A DNA stretch of 64,000 nt from Asticcacaulis currens (lineage in GTDB: Bacteria; Pseudomonadota; Alphaproteobacteria; Caulobacterales; Caulobacteraceae): positions 620,001 through 684,000 of the forward strand of contig NZ_JAQQKW010000001.1 in NCBI RefSeq assembly GCF_028550395.1, in the 5' to 3' direction. Within the stretch, counting starts at the first letter, position 1. The number at the start of each line of letters is the position of its first letter. This document shows, in pieces, positions 27,120-34,815 of this stretch. Under the pieces are notes generated by a model. It ran no database searches and was not told the DNA's origin. It was given only the letters and a program-made list of their open reading frames with translations. The position numbers and the translations under genes were made by a program.

Positions 27120-28565
27120 TCACTTCTTCTTCGGGAAAAATTTCCCGATCAAAGAGGAAGAGGCGGCCTTCTTCTTCGTTTCCGGTGCCCGTCCCGTAAT
27201 GGTGGCCGTCAAGGTCAAAAGCGCCTCGTGGGCCTTGGAGGCGGGGGCGCATTCAGCGATCATCTGACCATTATTGGCCGCCTGGCCGAAGGTCTTGGCA
27301 TCGAAGGCGATGGTGCAGACCGGGGCGACGCCCAGAGCCGCCGTGAAATCCTTAACCGGTATTTCCGGGCGGCCTGGCATATCGACTTGGTTGAGGACAA
27401 CGCGCGGCGGATTGTCATTCGGCCGGAAAGACTTGAGTAGTTCGATCAGGTTCTTGGCATTGCGCAGTGACGCCAGATCGGGCGTCGCGACAATCACCAC
27501 CTCGTCGGCGGCGATCAGGCATTTTTTGAGCCACGGCGTCCATATGTGAGGCAGATCCATCACGATAAACGGTGCAACTGAGCGCACCTTGCGCGTCACC
27601 TCTTCAAAGGCTTGCTCGTCTGCTAGATAGTCCTGGTCGAGCGAAGCCGGAGCGGAGAACAATGACAAACGCTCGGTGCAACGCGTCAGCATCCGATCGA
27701 GCAGTACCGGATCAAGGCGTTCCGGCTCATTGAGCGCGTCCGCCATGCCTTGCAGCGGGTCCTGATTGAAGTCGAGGCCGGCGGTGCCAAAGGGTAGGTC
27801 ATAATCAGCGATGACCGTATTAGCCTGCATGACTTCCGACAGGCTGTGCGCGAAATTATGCGCCAACACCGATGAACCCGCCCCGCCGCGTGCGCCGATA
27901 AAGGCGATGGCACGACCTACGAAAGGCGTTTCCGGATCGTTGAACAGGGTGGCAATTGACTTGATCAGTTGCAGCGGTTTGACCGGTGCCACCATATACT
28001 CCGACACACCCTGACGGATCAGTTCGCGGTACAAAGAAATGTCGTTGTGCGCCCCGATGACCACCACCTTGGTGTTGGTGTCGCACACTTCGGCCAGACG
28101 GCCGAGCTGCTCCAGCAGGCCGTGGGCCGTCTGGCTGGACTCCACGATCAGGAGCGAAGGCGTGGGTTCATGCTGATAGGCGGCGATGGCTTCTTCGATG
28201 CCGCCGCGACGCACGAGGGATTGGGCACGTGCCATGCGTCGGTCCAGTGCCGCGGTATCGCAGGCCTGGAGCGTCGTGTCATTTTCGGGGAAGAAGTGAA
28301 TGCCAATGCGCGGGATCGACACCGCGCCCAGTTCGTCGCCCATAAGTTCGGACACACCCACTTCTGCACCCGAGAACCCCGCAGTAGTCAAGGCCTGACG
28401 CGTGAGGCCTGAGGGAGGTGTTAGCGGTTGCAGGTCATCATCTGGCAGATCTTCAAAGGGATCGTTGAGGTCAATAGCATCTGCTGCTTCATAGTTCTGT
28501 GTGAAGCTGTCGTCGGCATCGTCGAAATCTTCGAATGGATCAGGCTGTCTGGCTTGAGAGGACAT
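27120..28565 (-). CDS. cpaE: Tad pilus localisation protein CpaE (TadZ-like)
   Basis: A 481-residue protein that places the pilus machine at the cell pole. The N-terminal 60 residues are acidic (DDADDSFTQ, DDDLQPL). A receiver-like domain follows (SLLIVESSQTAHGLLEQLGRL, KVVVIGAHNDI). A ParA/MinD-type ATPase domain begins at the variant P-loop FIGARGGAGSSVLAHN; the usual lysine of KGGxGKT is replaced, which is common in CpaE proteins. A lysine-rich tail (KKKAASSSLIGKFFPKKK) may touch membrane. The ATG at 28565 is preferred; a GTG at 28577 would overlap the cpaD stop and cannot be excluded. Confidence 0.92.
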   Translation of the reverse strand: MSSQARQPDPFEDFDDADDSFTQNYEAADAIDLNDPFEDLPDDDLQPLTPPSGLTRQALTTAGFSGAEVGVSELMGDELGAVSIPRIGIHFFPENDTTLQACDTAALDRRMARAQSLVRRGGIEEAIAAYQHEPTPSLLIVESSQTAHGLLEQLGRLAEVCDTNTKVVVIGAHNDISLYRELIRQGVSEYMVAPVKPLQLIKSIATLFNDPETPFVGRAIAFIGARGGAGSSVLAHNFAHSLSEVMQANTVIADYDLPFGTAGLDFNQDPLQGMADALNEPERLDPVLLDRMLTRCTERLSLFSAPASLDQDYLADEQAFEEVTRKVRSVAPFIVMDLPHIWTPWLKKCLIAADEVVIVATPDLASLRNAKNLIELLKSFRPNDNPPRVVLNQVDMPGRPEIPVKDFTAALGVAPVCTIAFDAKTFGQAANNGQMIAECAPASKAHEALLTLTATITGRAPETKKKAASSSLIGKFFPKKK

Positions 28566-28573
28566 GGACGATC

Positions 28574-29260
28574 TCACTTGAGGGCCTGGGCGATATCGCT
28601 CTTGGCGGCTTCATCTTTTGCCGCCGAAGTGACTTCACCCTTGCGATACTTGTCGATGATGACGCTGCGGCGCCCGGCATCGCCCGGAACCGCCGGTTGA
28701 GGACCCGCGATGTCGCGTGGATCGTCGATCTGCGAGGCCAAATTGGCATTAAGGGCGCAACCCATATTCTGCGGCATAGCGTTATGTCGGGTGGCCGTCA
28801 GGTTTTCCCAGTCGAGATTACATGCCGTCACCGAAGCCCGGTATTCATGCGTGATCAGACTGACCACATCGGCAGGCTGATTGTCGGCGGTTGTTTGTGT
28901 CACGACATTGGGGCTGACCTGATGGTCGTTGAGATAGGCGCGAATGGCTGATCCGGCGCGCAGGGCATCGGGCGTATTGGCAGTTAGAATGGTGATGTCC
29001 ATCGCTCCGCCACCGTTCCAGCTGGCTTTATGCGCCAGTTGCTCAAGTGCGCGTCGCTGACTGTCGGACAGGCCACTTTGGGGGTGAATCTTGAAATGCA
29101 GAGAGTCACTGCGCGACTCCGCCGTCATCGGATATTGGTCGAGCGGCGTTACGGCCTGAGATTGCGGTGTCGGAGGTGCGTCGGTGGCGCACCCCGAAAG
29201 CAGGGCCGCACCAAGGAGCAGGGCGGTGAGTCGCAAGGGGGCCTGGCGGTTCATGAGCAT
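28574..29260 (-). CDS. cpaD: Tad pilus lipoprotein CpaD
   Basis: A 228-residue outer-membrane lipoprotein that supports the CpaC secretin. The lipobox LLSGC puts the lipidated cysteine at residue 24. The mature protein has the family pattern QRRALEQLAHKASWNGGGAMDITI, the cysteine CNLDWENLTATRHNAMPQNMGCALNANLA and the C-terminal DPRDIAGPQP motif. A second in-frame ATG at residue 3 is possible. The C-terminus overlaps the alternative cpaE start. Confidence 0.9.
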   Translation of the reverse strand: MLMNRQAPLRLTALLLGAALLSGCATDAPPTPQSQAVTPLDQYPMTAESRSDSLHFKIHPQSGLSDSQRRALEQLAHKASWNGGGAMDITILTANTPDALRAGSAIRAYLNDHQVSPNVVTQTTADNQPADVVSLITHEYRASVTACNLDWENLTATRHNAMPQNMGCALNANLASQIDDPRDIAGPQPAVPGDAGRRSVIIDKYRKGEVTSAAKDEAAKSDIAQALK

Positions 29261-29271
29261 GTCGCGGGTTC

Positions 29272-30732
29272 CTATTCGATCACATAGCCAATGGGGGCCT
29301 TATAGCTTCCGGCCGGTGGCGGCGCCTCGGCAACTTCTCCGCGCTTGGCGCGTACGGATTTATTCAGGCGGCCGAGAAAGACGGATTCGAGGTCCGAGGC
29401 GACCTGGAAGTTGTCGGCGGGCGTCTGGAAGGTATCCGGAGATTTGGCCGAGACAATGTAGGGGGTAACGATGACGACCATTTCCGTCTGCTGATCAAGG
29501 AAGTCGCGCGAACGGAACAGTGCCCCCAGCACCGGGATCGTGGTCATACCCGGCAAAGAGTCCACGCTTTGCTTATATTTCGATTGCAACAGGCCGGCAA
29601 TCATCAGCGCGCCGCCGGACGGTAGTTCGACTGTCGTTTCAGCACGGCGCACCGACAGTCCGGGAATAGTGAAGGTGTTATCAAGCGAGAAGGCACCTGT
29701 ATTGACGACTTCCGAGACTTCGGTCGAAAGTTTCAGCGAAATCGTGCCATTCGAGAGGACCACAGGGGTAAAGCCCAGACCGACGCCGTAGGTCTTAAAT
29801 TCTACGGTGATGCGGCCTTGCGCATCCTTGGCAACTGGAACGGGGAACTCCCCCCCGGCCAGAAACTTGGCTGATTCGCCGGAAACGGCGGTGAGATTAG
29901 GCTCTGCCAGTGTTCTGACCAGACCGACGCGCTCGAAGGCCTGAAGCGAGGCCGACAAAAGCTTGTCTTTATACCCAATCTGCATGCCGCCTAGGGATTT
30001 GCCATTGGTGCCATAGGTCGGAGTGTTTTCAATGCCGTATTGGACTTCACCGGTTTGACCGGACAGGCCGTTGAAGTTGAACCCCAGTTGCTTGATCGAG
30101 GATTTCTCGATCTCGACAATGCGCACCTTAAGGCTGACCTGATCCTTACCGGCAATGGCCAGCATGTTAATGATGTTTTCTGGCTTTTCCGCAAAGGCTA
30201 CGGACAAGCGCTGAATAGCCTCGGATTCGCTGGCGCTCGACACTACACCCGACAGGATGACATAGCCATTAACGCTCTGCACCTCGACATCCGACTGCGG
30301 ATAGAGCTTGCGCACGGTATCGGACAACTGATCGGTCGATACGCCTACCCGGACCTGAAGGTTGAGAATCTGGCGACCGGCGGAATCAAAGAAGATGGCG
30401 TCCGACTGACCGGCCGCGACGCCCAGCACAAAGATGCGGCGTGGCGTGCGCAGAACGGCATCGGCAACCGCGGGATTGGACACGAAGACATCGGCGGCAT
30501 CCACCGGTAGGTCGATGACCGCTGAGCGCCCCTTGGCCAGATTAAGCACCTGCGTGCGCAGGCCGGAGGTCTGGGTCTGGACCGTCATGCCGCCGCCAAC
30601 GGCGCTGTAAGGCTTCGGCGCGGCCTGAACGCCGGTAGCCGCCAGAGTGCTGATCAGCAAGCCGGCGGCAAAAGCGGTGAGGGCTGGACGGGGCCGGGCC
30701 ATGTCAAAATGTCTCTTCATCGAAACTCTCAT
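29272..30732 (-). CDS. cpaC: Tad pilus outer-membrane secretin CpaC (RcpA)
   Basis: A 486-residue secretin that forms the outer-membrane pore for the pilus. A signal peptide ends near residue 38 (LAATGVQA). The N-domain (NLAKGRSAVIDLPVDAADVFVSN, then RRIFVLGVAAGQSDAIFFD) is of the T2SS/T3SS pilus type. A BON-like domain follows with VNGYVILSGVVSSASE. The secretin core has ANLTAVSGESAKFLAGGEFPV-type sequence (here PNLTAVSGESAKFLAGGEF) and SVRRAETTVELPSGGALMIAGLL. The start at 30732 overlaps the cpaB stop as ATGA; ATG at 30720 is an alternative with a GAGAG upstream. Confidence 0.93.
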   Translation of the reverse strand: MRVSMKRHFDMARPRPALTAFAAGLLISTLAATGVQAAPKPYSAVGGGMTVQTQTSGLRTQVLNLAKGRSAVIDLPVDAADVFVSNPAVADAVLRTPRRIFVLGVAAGQSDAIFFDSAGRQILNLQVRVGVSTDQLSDTVRKLYPQSDVEVQSVNGYVILSGVVSSASESEAIQRLSVAFAEKPENIINMLAIAGKDQVSLKVRIVEIEKSSIKQLGFNFNGLSGQTGEVQYGIENTPTYGTNGKSLGGMQIGYKDKLLSASLQAFERVGLVRTLAEPNLTAVSGESAKFLAGGEFPVPVAKDAQGRITVEFKTYGVGLGFTPVVLSNGTISLKLSTEVSEVVNTGAFSLDNTFTIPGLSVRRAETTVELPSGGALMIAGLLQSKYKQSVDSLPGMTTIPVLGALFRSRDFLDQQTEMVVIVTPYIVSAKSPDTFQTPADNFQVASDLESVFLGRLNKSVRAKRGEVAEAPPPAGSYKAPIGYVIE

Positions 30733-31640
30733 CGGGTTACCGGCACATCCGTGCCCTGGCCGTTGCGATAGACGACAACCTTGTTACCTGCGCCTGAAGC
30801 TGTCCCCGCGCGGCCGGACGGCCCTCCAGCATCGGCATAGGAACGCAACATCAGTGATAGCGGCCCCTGCGCCTTGGCCTGCGCCAGAGCCTCTCCCTCA
30901 TCCGGGCGGACCTCCAAAGTGGCGGTTGCACCGATGACCGATGGCTGGTCAGACTTGGCTTCGACCGTCTGGTCGACGGCCAAAACCTTGACGTTTCGCA
31001 GGACCGGTTTGGCCACGTGAGACGTCTGACCGTTGGTTTGAACTTCTGTCGAAACCACTATATCGACGCGGTCGCCAGGTAGGATAAAGCCACCCGCCGT
31101 GCTTTCGACGGTGACCGGCACGGCCATGGCGCGCATGCCGGGCGCCAGCATGACAGCCATAAAGCCTCCAGCGTCAGCGCGCACGACCTTGCGCGCGACG
31201 ATCGGTTCGTTGGCAAGCATCTCTTCGCGGACAACCCCGCCCAGAACGGCATCCATACCGCGCGTCGGGTTCAGCGCCTTATCGGCGGCCTCGGCCACCT
31301 TTGCCGCGCCTGCCTGGACATTTTTTTCGAGCGCCTTGTCTTCAGAAGACTTGGCTTCGATGGGGGCGACAGGCGTCACGGGCTTGTCGGTAAAATATCC
31401 CTCGCTGATACCGTCCTGCGGCCACGTCTTCCAGCTCAGATCGGCTTCAGCGATGCGTTCACCGACTTTCAGATGACGCGCCGCGACCAGCACCTTGACC
31501 GTTGGTGCCTCGGCGGTGACTTTTTGTGGGGCATTCGCGCCAGCAGAGTTGCTACCGCCGATCATACCGCGCACGACCAGTGCCAGAAGTATCGCCGCAA
31601 TCGCGGCGATGCCGACTACGACAAAACGTGACGCCTTCAT
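30729..31640 (-). CDS. cpaB: Tad pilus assembly protein CpaB
   Basis: A 303-residue periplasmic protein anchored by an N-terminal helix (FVVVGIAAIAAILLALVVRGM). It carries a SAF-type domain (VKVLVAARHLKVGERIAEADLSWKTWPQ) and the RcpC/CpaB block GFMAVMLAPGMRAMAVPV followed by GFILPGDRVDIVVSTEV. The insert SEDKALEKNVQAGAAKVAEAAD is charged and possibly coiled. The chosen ATG at 31640 follows AAGGGA at good spacing; a TTG fifteen bases earlier is less likely. The gap to cpaA (155 bases) contains TTAACGG repeats. Confidence 0.93.
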   Translation of the reverse strand: MKASRFVVVGIAAIAAILLALVVRGMIGGSNSAGANAPQKVTAEAPTVKVLVAARHLKVGERIAEADLSWKTWPQDGISEGYFTDKPVTPVAPIEAKSSEDKALEKNVQAGAAKVAEAADKALNPTRGMDAVLGGVVREEMLANEPIVARKVVRADAGGFMAVMLAPGMRAMAVPVTVESTAGGFILPGDRVDIVVSTEVQTNGQTSHVAKPVLRNVKVLAVDQTVEAKSDQPSVIGATATLEVRPDEGEALAQAKAQGPLSLMLRSYADAGGPSGRAGTASGAGNKVVVYRNGQGTDVPVTR

Positions 31641-31717
31641 GGAGAGTCCCTTCAATGCCCCGGCGGCGTTCTGGCGCGCGCGGAAAGCCAGTCAATTGGC
31701 AATTGCCATGAATCTTG

Positions 31718-31736
31718 GCTTAACGGTGGTTAACGG
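31718..31736. promoter_or_regulatory. Direct repeat TTAACGG-TGG-TTAACGG, candidate regulator box upstream of cpaB
   Basis: Two TTAACGG units are spaced 10 bp apart, about 80 bases before cpaB. TTAA pairs of this kind resemble CtrA boxes, which use TTAA-N7-TTAA. Here the spacer is six bases, so the match is imperfect. Confidence 0.3.
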
Positions 31737-31794
31737 GAGCCTAAGGAAACGTGAGAAACGGGTAAAATTGTCCGGATGCCAGGTAGCAATCGGT

Positions 31795-32319
31795 CTACGT
31801 CGCTAGCTTATTTAGAAGCTGCCAAAGATCGCTGCTCGGGATCGACAGTAAGCCGCCCACGCAGATCGCGACACCATAGGGGATATCACCTTTAGGTTCT
31901 AAGAGCGTCTGTATCCACTCCGGTAGAGTTGGTGTGTAGATTTGCAGAGACTGTCGCGCGAGTAAAAGTATTAGGGTGAACGCTCCACCTGCTATTGCTG
32001 TATATGTGAGAAACGGCACCAGGCCTCCGAGTCCAAACCATAAGGTGCTCGCCGCAAGGAGCTTTGCGTCACCACCACCGATCACTCGAAAAGCGAACCC
32101 TGCAAAACCAACGAATAGTGCTGCCACGGCGAGGCCAACGTGAACAAGGATGTCACTAGGGTCGAGGCTTAACAGTACGGCAACAGGGAAAAAGCTCGCC
32201 GATAAGATAAGATTTAATCGGTTTGGGATTGTCATAGTCCGTAAATCACTGGCTGCCGCCCAAATAAGGCACACGGGTAGGGCTAAACCAAACAACATCG
32301 GAATGGCTGCAGGGTGCAT
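31795..32319 (-). CDS. cpaA: Tad pilus prepilin peptidase CpaA
   Basis: A 174-residue aspartyl prepilin peptidase that cleaves the pilin leader in the inner membrane. The two catalytic aspartates are likely Asp25 in ASDLRTMTIPNRL and the one in GGGDAKLLA, which match the family's two motifs. Several membrane helices surround them (FGLALPVCLIWAA, AVLLSL, VGLAVAALFVGFAGFAF, GGAFTLILLL). It follows the second pilin gene by 109 bases and precedes cpaB. It is short, as in other Tad peptidases that lack an N-methylation domain. Confidence 0.92.
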   Translation of the reverse strand: MHPAAIPMLFGLALPVCLIWAAASDLRTMTIPNRLNLILSASFFPVAVLLSLDPSDILVHVGLAVAALFVGFAGFAFRVIGGGDAKLLAASTLWFGLGGLVPFLTYTAIAGGAFTLILLLARQSLQIYTPTLPEWIQTLLEPKGDIPYGVAICVGGLLSIPSSDLWQLLNKLAT

Positions 32320-32428
32320 ATATATCTCGGAAACTATGGCTTGTGCTGCAGGTTAGCATCAGCTTGGTTAACATTGTCTTCTAGCGGACGCTGAATTGCA
32401 CTCGTTTGAGCGAAGGGAGGAATGCCCC

Positions 32429-32599
32429 TTAATTTACGCTTCCGATCTTTTCGGAAATGGTCGTGTAGAGAACTGTGAAGCTATCGCCCCAAGCTTTGAA
32501 GGCTGTCAATAGCCCCATCACCAAGAGAGCGCCTAGGAGCGCATACTCGACAGCTGTGGCGCCGGTCTCGTCAGAAATAAAGTCGCGTAGCTTAAGCAT
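32429..32599 (-). CDS. Flp/Fap-type pilin, second copy
   Basis: A 56-residue Flp pilin. The short leader ends in TG at residue 13 and the mature part starts ATAVEYALLGALLVMGLL, with Glu18 at the mature +5 position and the Tyr19 typical of Flp. It resembles pilA but the core helix differs (ALLGALLVMGLLTAFKAWGDS). GGAGATAGGA precedes the ATG. A terminator lies between it and pilA, so it is probably a minor pilin or is made in a smaller amount. Confidence 0.9.
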   Translation of the reverse strand: MLKLRDFISDETGATAVEYALLGALLVMGLLTAFKAWGDSFTVLYTTISEKIGSVN

Positions 32600-32612
32600 T
32601 CCTATCTCCAAC

Positions 32613-32643
32613 GAAAAAAGACCACAGGCCGAAGCCTGTGGCC
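32613..32643 (-). terminator. Terminator between the two pilin genes
   Basis: On the minus strand, CCACAGGC and GCCTGTGG pair around a TTCG tetraloop, followed by TCTTTTTTC. It lies 31 bases after the pilA stop and 14 bases before the second pilin start. Partial termination here would make pilA message exceed that of the rest of the operon. Confidence 0.85.
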
Positions 32644-32673
32644 CTGGGTAGATTGAGGGCGAACCCAGAATCT

Positions 32674-32841
32674 TTATTGCGGCATCGCAGTCGAGATTTT
32701 CGTGAAGGTGCCTTGAATCTTGCCCGACAGAGTGGTGAGCACGGTCACGAGTGCGACGGCAATCAGAGCGGCGATCAGGCCGTATTCGATGGCGGTGGCG
32801 CCCGACTCGTCGTTGGCAAAGTTCTTGATGAGGTTGGTCAT
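32674..32841 (-). CDS. pilA: Major Flp pilin PilA
   Basis: A 55-residue Flp pilin subunit. The leader MTNLIKNFANDESG is followed by the conserved ATAIEYGLIAALIAVALVTV helix, with Glu19 and Tyr20 at the mature +5 and +6 positions; cleavage by CpaA is expected after Gly14. The sequence is close to the Caulobacter pilA type. It is the first gene of the minus-strand pilus operon and is separated from the next pilin by a terminator. The 376-base AT-rich region upstream holds its promoter. Confidence 0.95.
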   Translation of the reverse strand: MTNLIKNFANDESGATAIEYGLIAALIAVALVTVLTTLSGKIQGTFTKISTAMPQ

Positions 32842-33217
32842 GAGAGTCTCCATTAGAGTAGTATGCTAAGCAAGTGAGTTGTAACTTCGGACCGGGGTGG
32901 TGAGTTGCTTGGCTCACTTGCTCCCGAACACGTTTTCAGAATATGGGCTCACAATTAATACGAAGTAAATTTTGCAATCTCTGGGTAATTTTTCTATAGT
33001 TAATAGATGTTTACTGTAAATTCTCGTTAAGGTTAATTCTTTTAAACGACATTGAATATTGAATTTTCATATCAATTTTTCCGATTAATATTGCGTTTAG
33101 CATTTTTAAACATCTGTTGTTTACCTGTGTTTCTAACCTGAATCTCACATTCCTGAGATAGGCTGGGGGTTGCGCCGGGGGCACAACCGTTCCGGTCTCT
33201 TTCAATCGGAGGCAACG
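32842..33217. promoter_or_regulatory. AT-rich divergent regulatory region of the pilus locus
   Basis: 376 bases without a gene, strikingly AT-rich compared with the rest of the window. It must contain the pilA promoter (leftward) and that of the secretin-N protein (rightward). TTAA-type half-sites appear: TTAA-N7-TTAC at 33001-33015 and TTAA at 33028 and 33034. CtrA activates pilA in Caulobacter through TTAA boxes, so these are candidate sites. Confidence 0.5.
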
Positions 33218-33646
33218 ATGACCAAAATGATGATGAAAAGCGGTCTTTTGTTTTTGATGGCCCTATGGTCTTCGGGGGCAGCGGAGGCCGCCAGCAGGAT
33301 TGTGATTGAGAAAAACCATAGTGCCAGAGTGGTTTTGCCGGCATCCGCTGGATCTGTCGTTGTTGGTAATCCTGATATAGCCGATGTGACCGTCGTCGAC
33401 TCTCGCACGCTTTATATTATAGGGCGAGGATTTGGCAGATCTTCCGTTTCTGTCACCGATGGTGCCGGGCGCAATATTTTCGATGCCGATGTGATGGTCG
33501 GCACCCCTGTCGAAGGGGGGGTCACGGTCTTCAAGGGACTGAAGTCAACGACCCTGATCTGCGGGCGTACCTGTATTGAGCAGACTGAAGGCATGCAGTC
33601 TTCAACGCAAGCGACCTCTGTTGCGCCGGCTGCTCCTGCCAACTGA
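33218..33646 (+). CDS. Periplasmic secretin N-domain-like pilus assembly protein (CpaI-like)
   Basis: A 142-residue exported protein made of little more than the N-terminal domain of CpaC (T2SS/T3SS pilus N-domain): RIVIEKNHSARVVLPASAG, VVVGNPDIADVTVVD, RTLYIIGRGFGRSSVSV. The signal peptide ends near residue 24 (AAEA). Two cysteines (115 and 119) near the C-terminus could form a disulfide, followed by a Ser/Thr/Ala-rich tail. GGAGG seven bases before the ATG supports the start. It diverges from pilA and precedes two TadE-like genes. In Caulobacter the gene in this position is called cpaI; the assignment here is by position and domain. Confidence 0.8.
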   Translation: MTKMMMKSGLLFLMALWSSGAAEAASRIVIEKNHSARVVLPASAGSVVVGNPDIADVTVVDSRTLYIIGRGFGRSSVSVTDGAGRNIFDADVMVGTPVEGGVTVFKGLKSTTLICGRTCIEQTEGMQSSTQATSVAPAAPAN

Positions 33647-33688
33647 TAGCAGAAAAACTTAACTGCCTGTTGACTCACATTGTCTAGA

Positions 33689-34267
33689 ATGTACCCAACA
33701 TTCTTGTATGGGACCAAACAGGTGCGAAATCTACGCAACATTTCTACAAGGTGTTGGCCGCGTCGCCGACCGTGTTTGTGGCGCAATCGAGATGGTGCAA
33801 CCGCCGTTGAGTTTGCACTGATAGCCTTCCCATTTTTCGGCCTTGTCATGGGTTGCATCGAGCTTGCAATTGTTCTGGTTGCCGGTGTGTCTCTTGATTT
33901 GGCTACAGCCAAAGTCTCTCGCGAAATCCGAACGGGTTTGGTGAGCAAGCCTGTTAGCGCGAATGAGTTCATTGCCAAAACGTGCGCGGAAATGGCTTGG
34001 CTGGGGTCAGATTGTACGGTGAAACTGCGCGTCGACGTTAGAACCTTCGACTCGTTTAAACTGGTCAATCAGGCGCCCGAAATAATTGTAAACGGCCAAT
34101 TTCAGAACACATCCTATCAGGCGGGAGATGGCACCAAAATCCAGCTCGTGAGAGCGTACTATCCATGGAAGGTTTTTAGCCCGTTTCTACAACCGGGTTT
34201 CACGGCACTCAGCAGCGGAGAAATGGTCATTACCTCGAGTGTTGTTTTTAGGAATGAGCCTTTCTGA
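33689..34267 (+). CDS. TadE-like pseudopilin (first copy)
   Basis: A 192-residue minor pilin-like protein. After a basic N-terminal stretch (RRRPCLWRNRDG) comes the TadE-type motif GATAVEFALIAFPFFGLVMG with a single membrane helix, then a soluble domain. The TadE motif sits near residue 40, so the leader is long and basic. The start is uncertain: ATG at 33689 has no clear ribosome binding site and a GTG at 33722 is possible. The stop overlaps the next start (TGATG), so the two genes are translated together. Confidence 0.85.
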   Translation: MYPTFLYGTKQVRNLRNISTRCWPRRRPCLWRNRDGATAVEFALIAFPFFGLVMGCIELAIVLVAGVSLDLATAKVSREIRTGLVSKPVSANEFIAKTCAEMAWLGSDCTVKLRVDVRTFDSFKLVNQAPEIIVNGQFQNTSYQAGDGTKIQLVRAYYPWKVFSPFLQPGFTALSSGEMVITSSVVFRNEPF

Positions 34268-34812
34268 TGCTGATCCAAATACAAAAACGCTTAAGATCAT
34301 GTGCCCGTTCAAACCGTGGGACAGCGGCGGTAGAGTTTGCAATACTCGCGCCTCTTCTGATTATCATTTACTGGGGCTTAGCTGACCTTGCCATTGGAAT
34401 GACTGCGAATAGGAAAGCCGCTCATCTCACGGCCACGATGGGTGATCTGGTTGCGCAATCTGAAAGTGTCACAACCGACAATGTGAATGATATATTTGAA
34501 TTGGGTAGCAGCTTACTTAAGCCGTTCCCGGCTGGAACTAAGCTTCAGATAAGAATATCAAGTGTCACCCGAGACAGTGTAACGCAGATTATAAAAAAGG
34601 ATTGGGATCAGCGTCGGAATTGGCAGGGGACTGGTGACGTCGACGTGAGTGGGTTGACTACCGACCAGTTGCCTGTCGGAGAAAGCCTAATAATTACAGA
34701 AGTTGTGTACGATTTCACGCCTCCAATTGCACAGTTCTTGCCGGTAAATACGACGTTTAAGAAGAAGGCATTCCACCACCCGCGTTCGGGTTCGTACATC
34801 CCGCTAAAGTGA
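34267..34812 (+). CDS. TadE-like pseudopilin (second copy)
   Basis: A 181-residue protein with the motif RGTAAVEFAILAPLLIIIYW near residue 17, the TadE/TadG prepilin-type signal, and one N-terminal membrane helix. A soluble periplasmic domain follows (TADGTKL-like beta region; SLIITEVVYDFTPPIAQFL). It overlaps the first copy. No TadG/CpaL-like von Willebrand protein follows; the next gene is the convergent pabB, three bases away. It is AT-richer than pabB. In Caulobacter cpaJ and cpaK occupy this position. Confidence 0.85.
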   Translation: MLIQIQKRLRSCARSNRGTAAVEFAILAPLLIIIYWGLADLAIGMTANRKAAHLTATMGDLVAQSESVTTDNVNDIFELGSSLLKPFPAGTKLQIRISSVTRDSVTQIIKKDWDQRRNWQGTGDVDVSGLTTDQLPVGESLIITEVVYDFTPPIAQFLPVNTTFKKKAFHHPRSGSYIPLK

Positions 34813-34815
34813 GGG

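Noticed and set aside
32842-33217. Possible origin of replication or attachment site because of the AT-rich stretch
   Set aside because: There are no DnaA box clusters, no integrase and no direct repeats; a divergent promoter region explains the composition.
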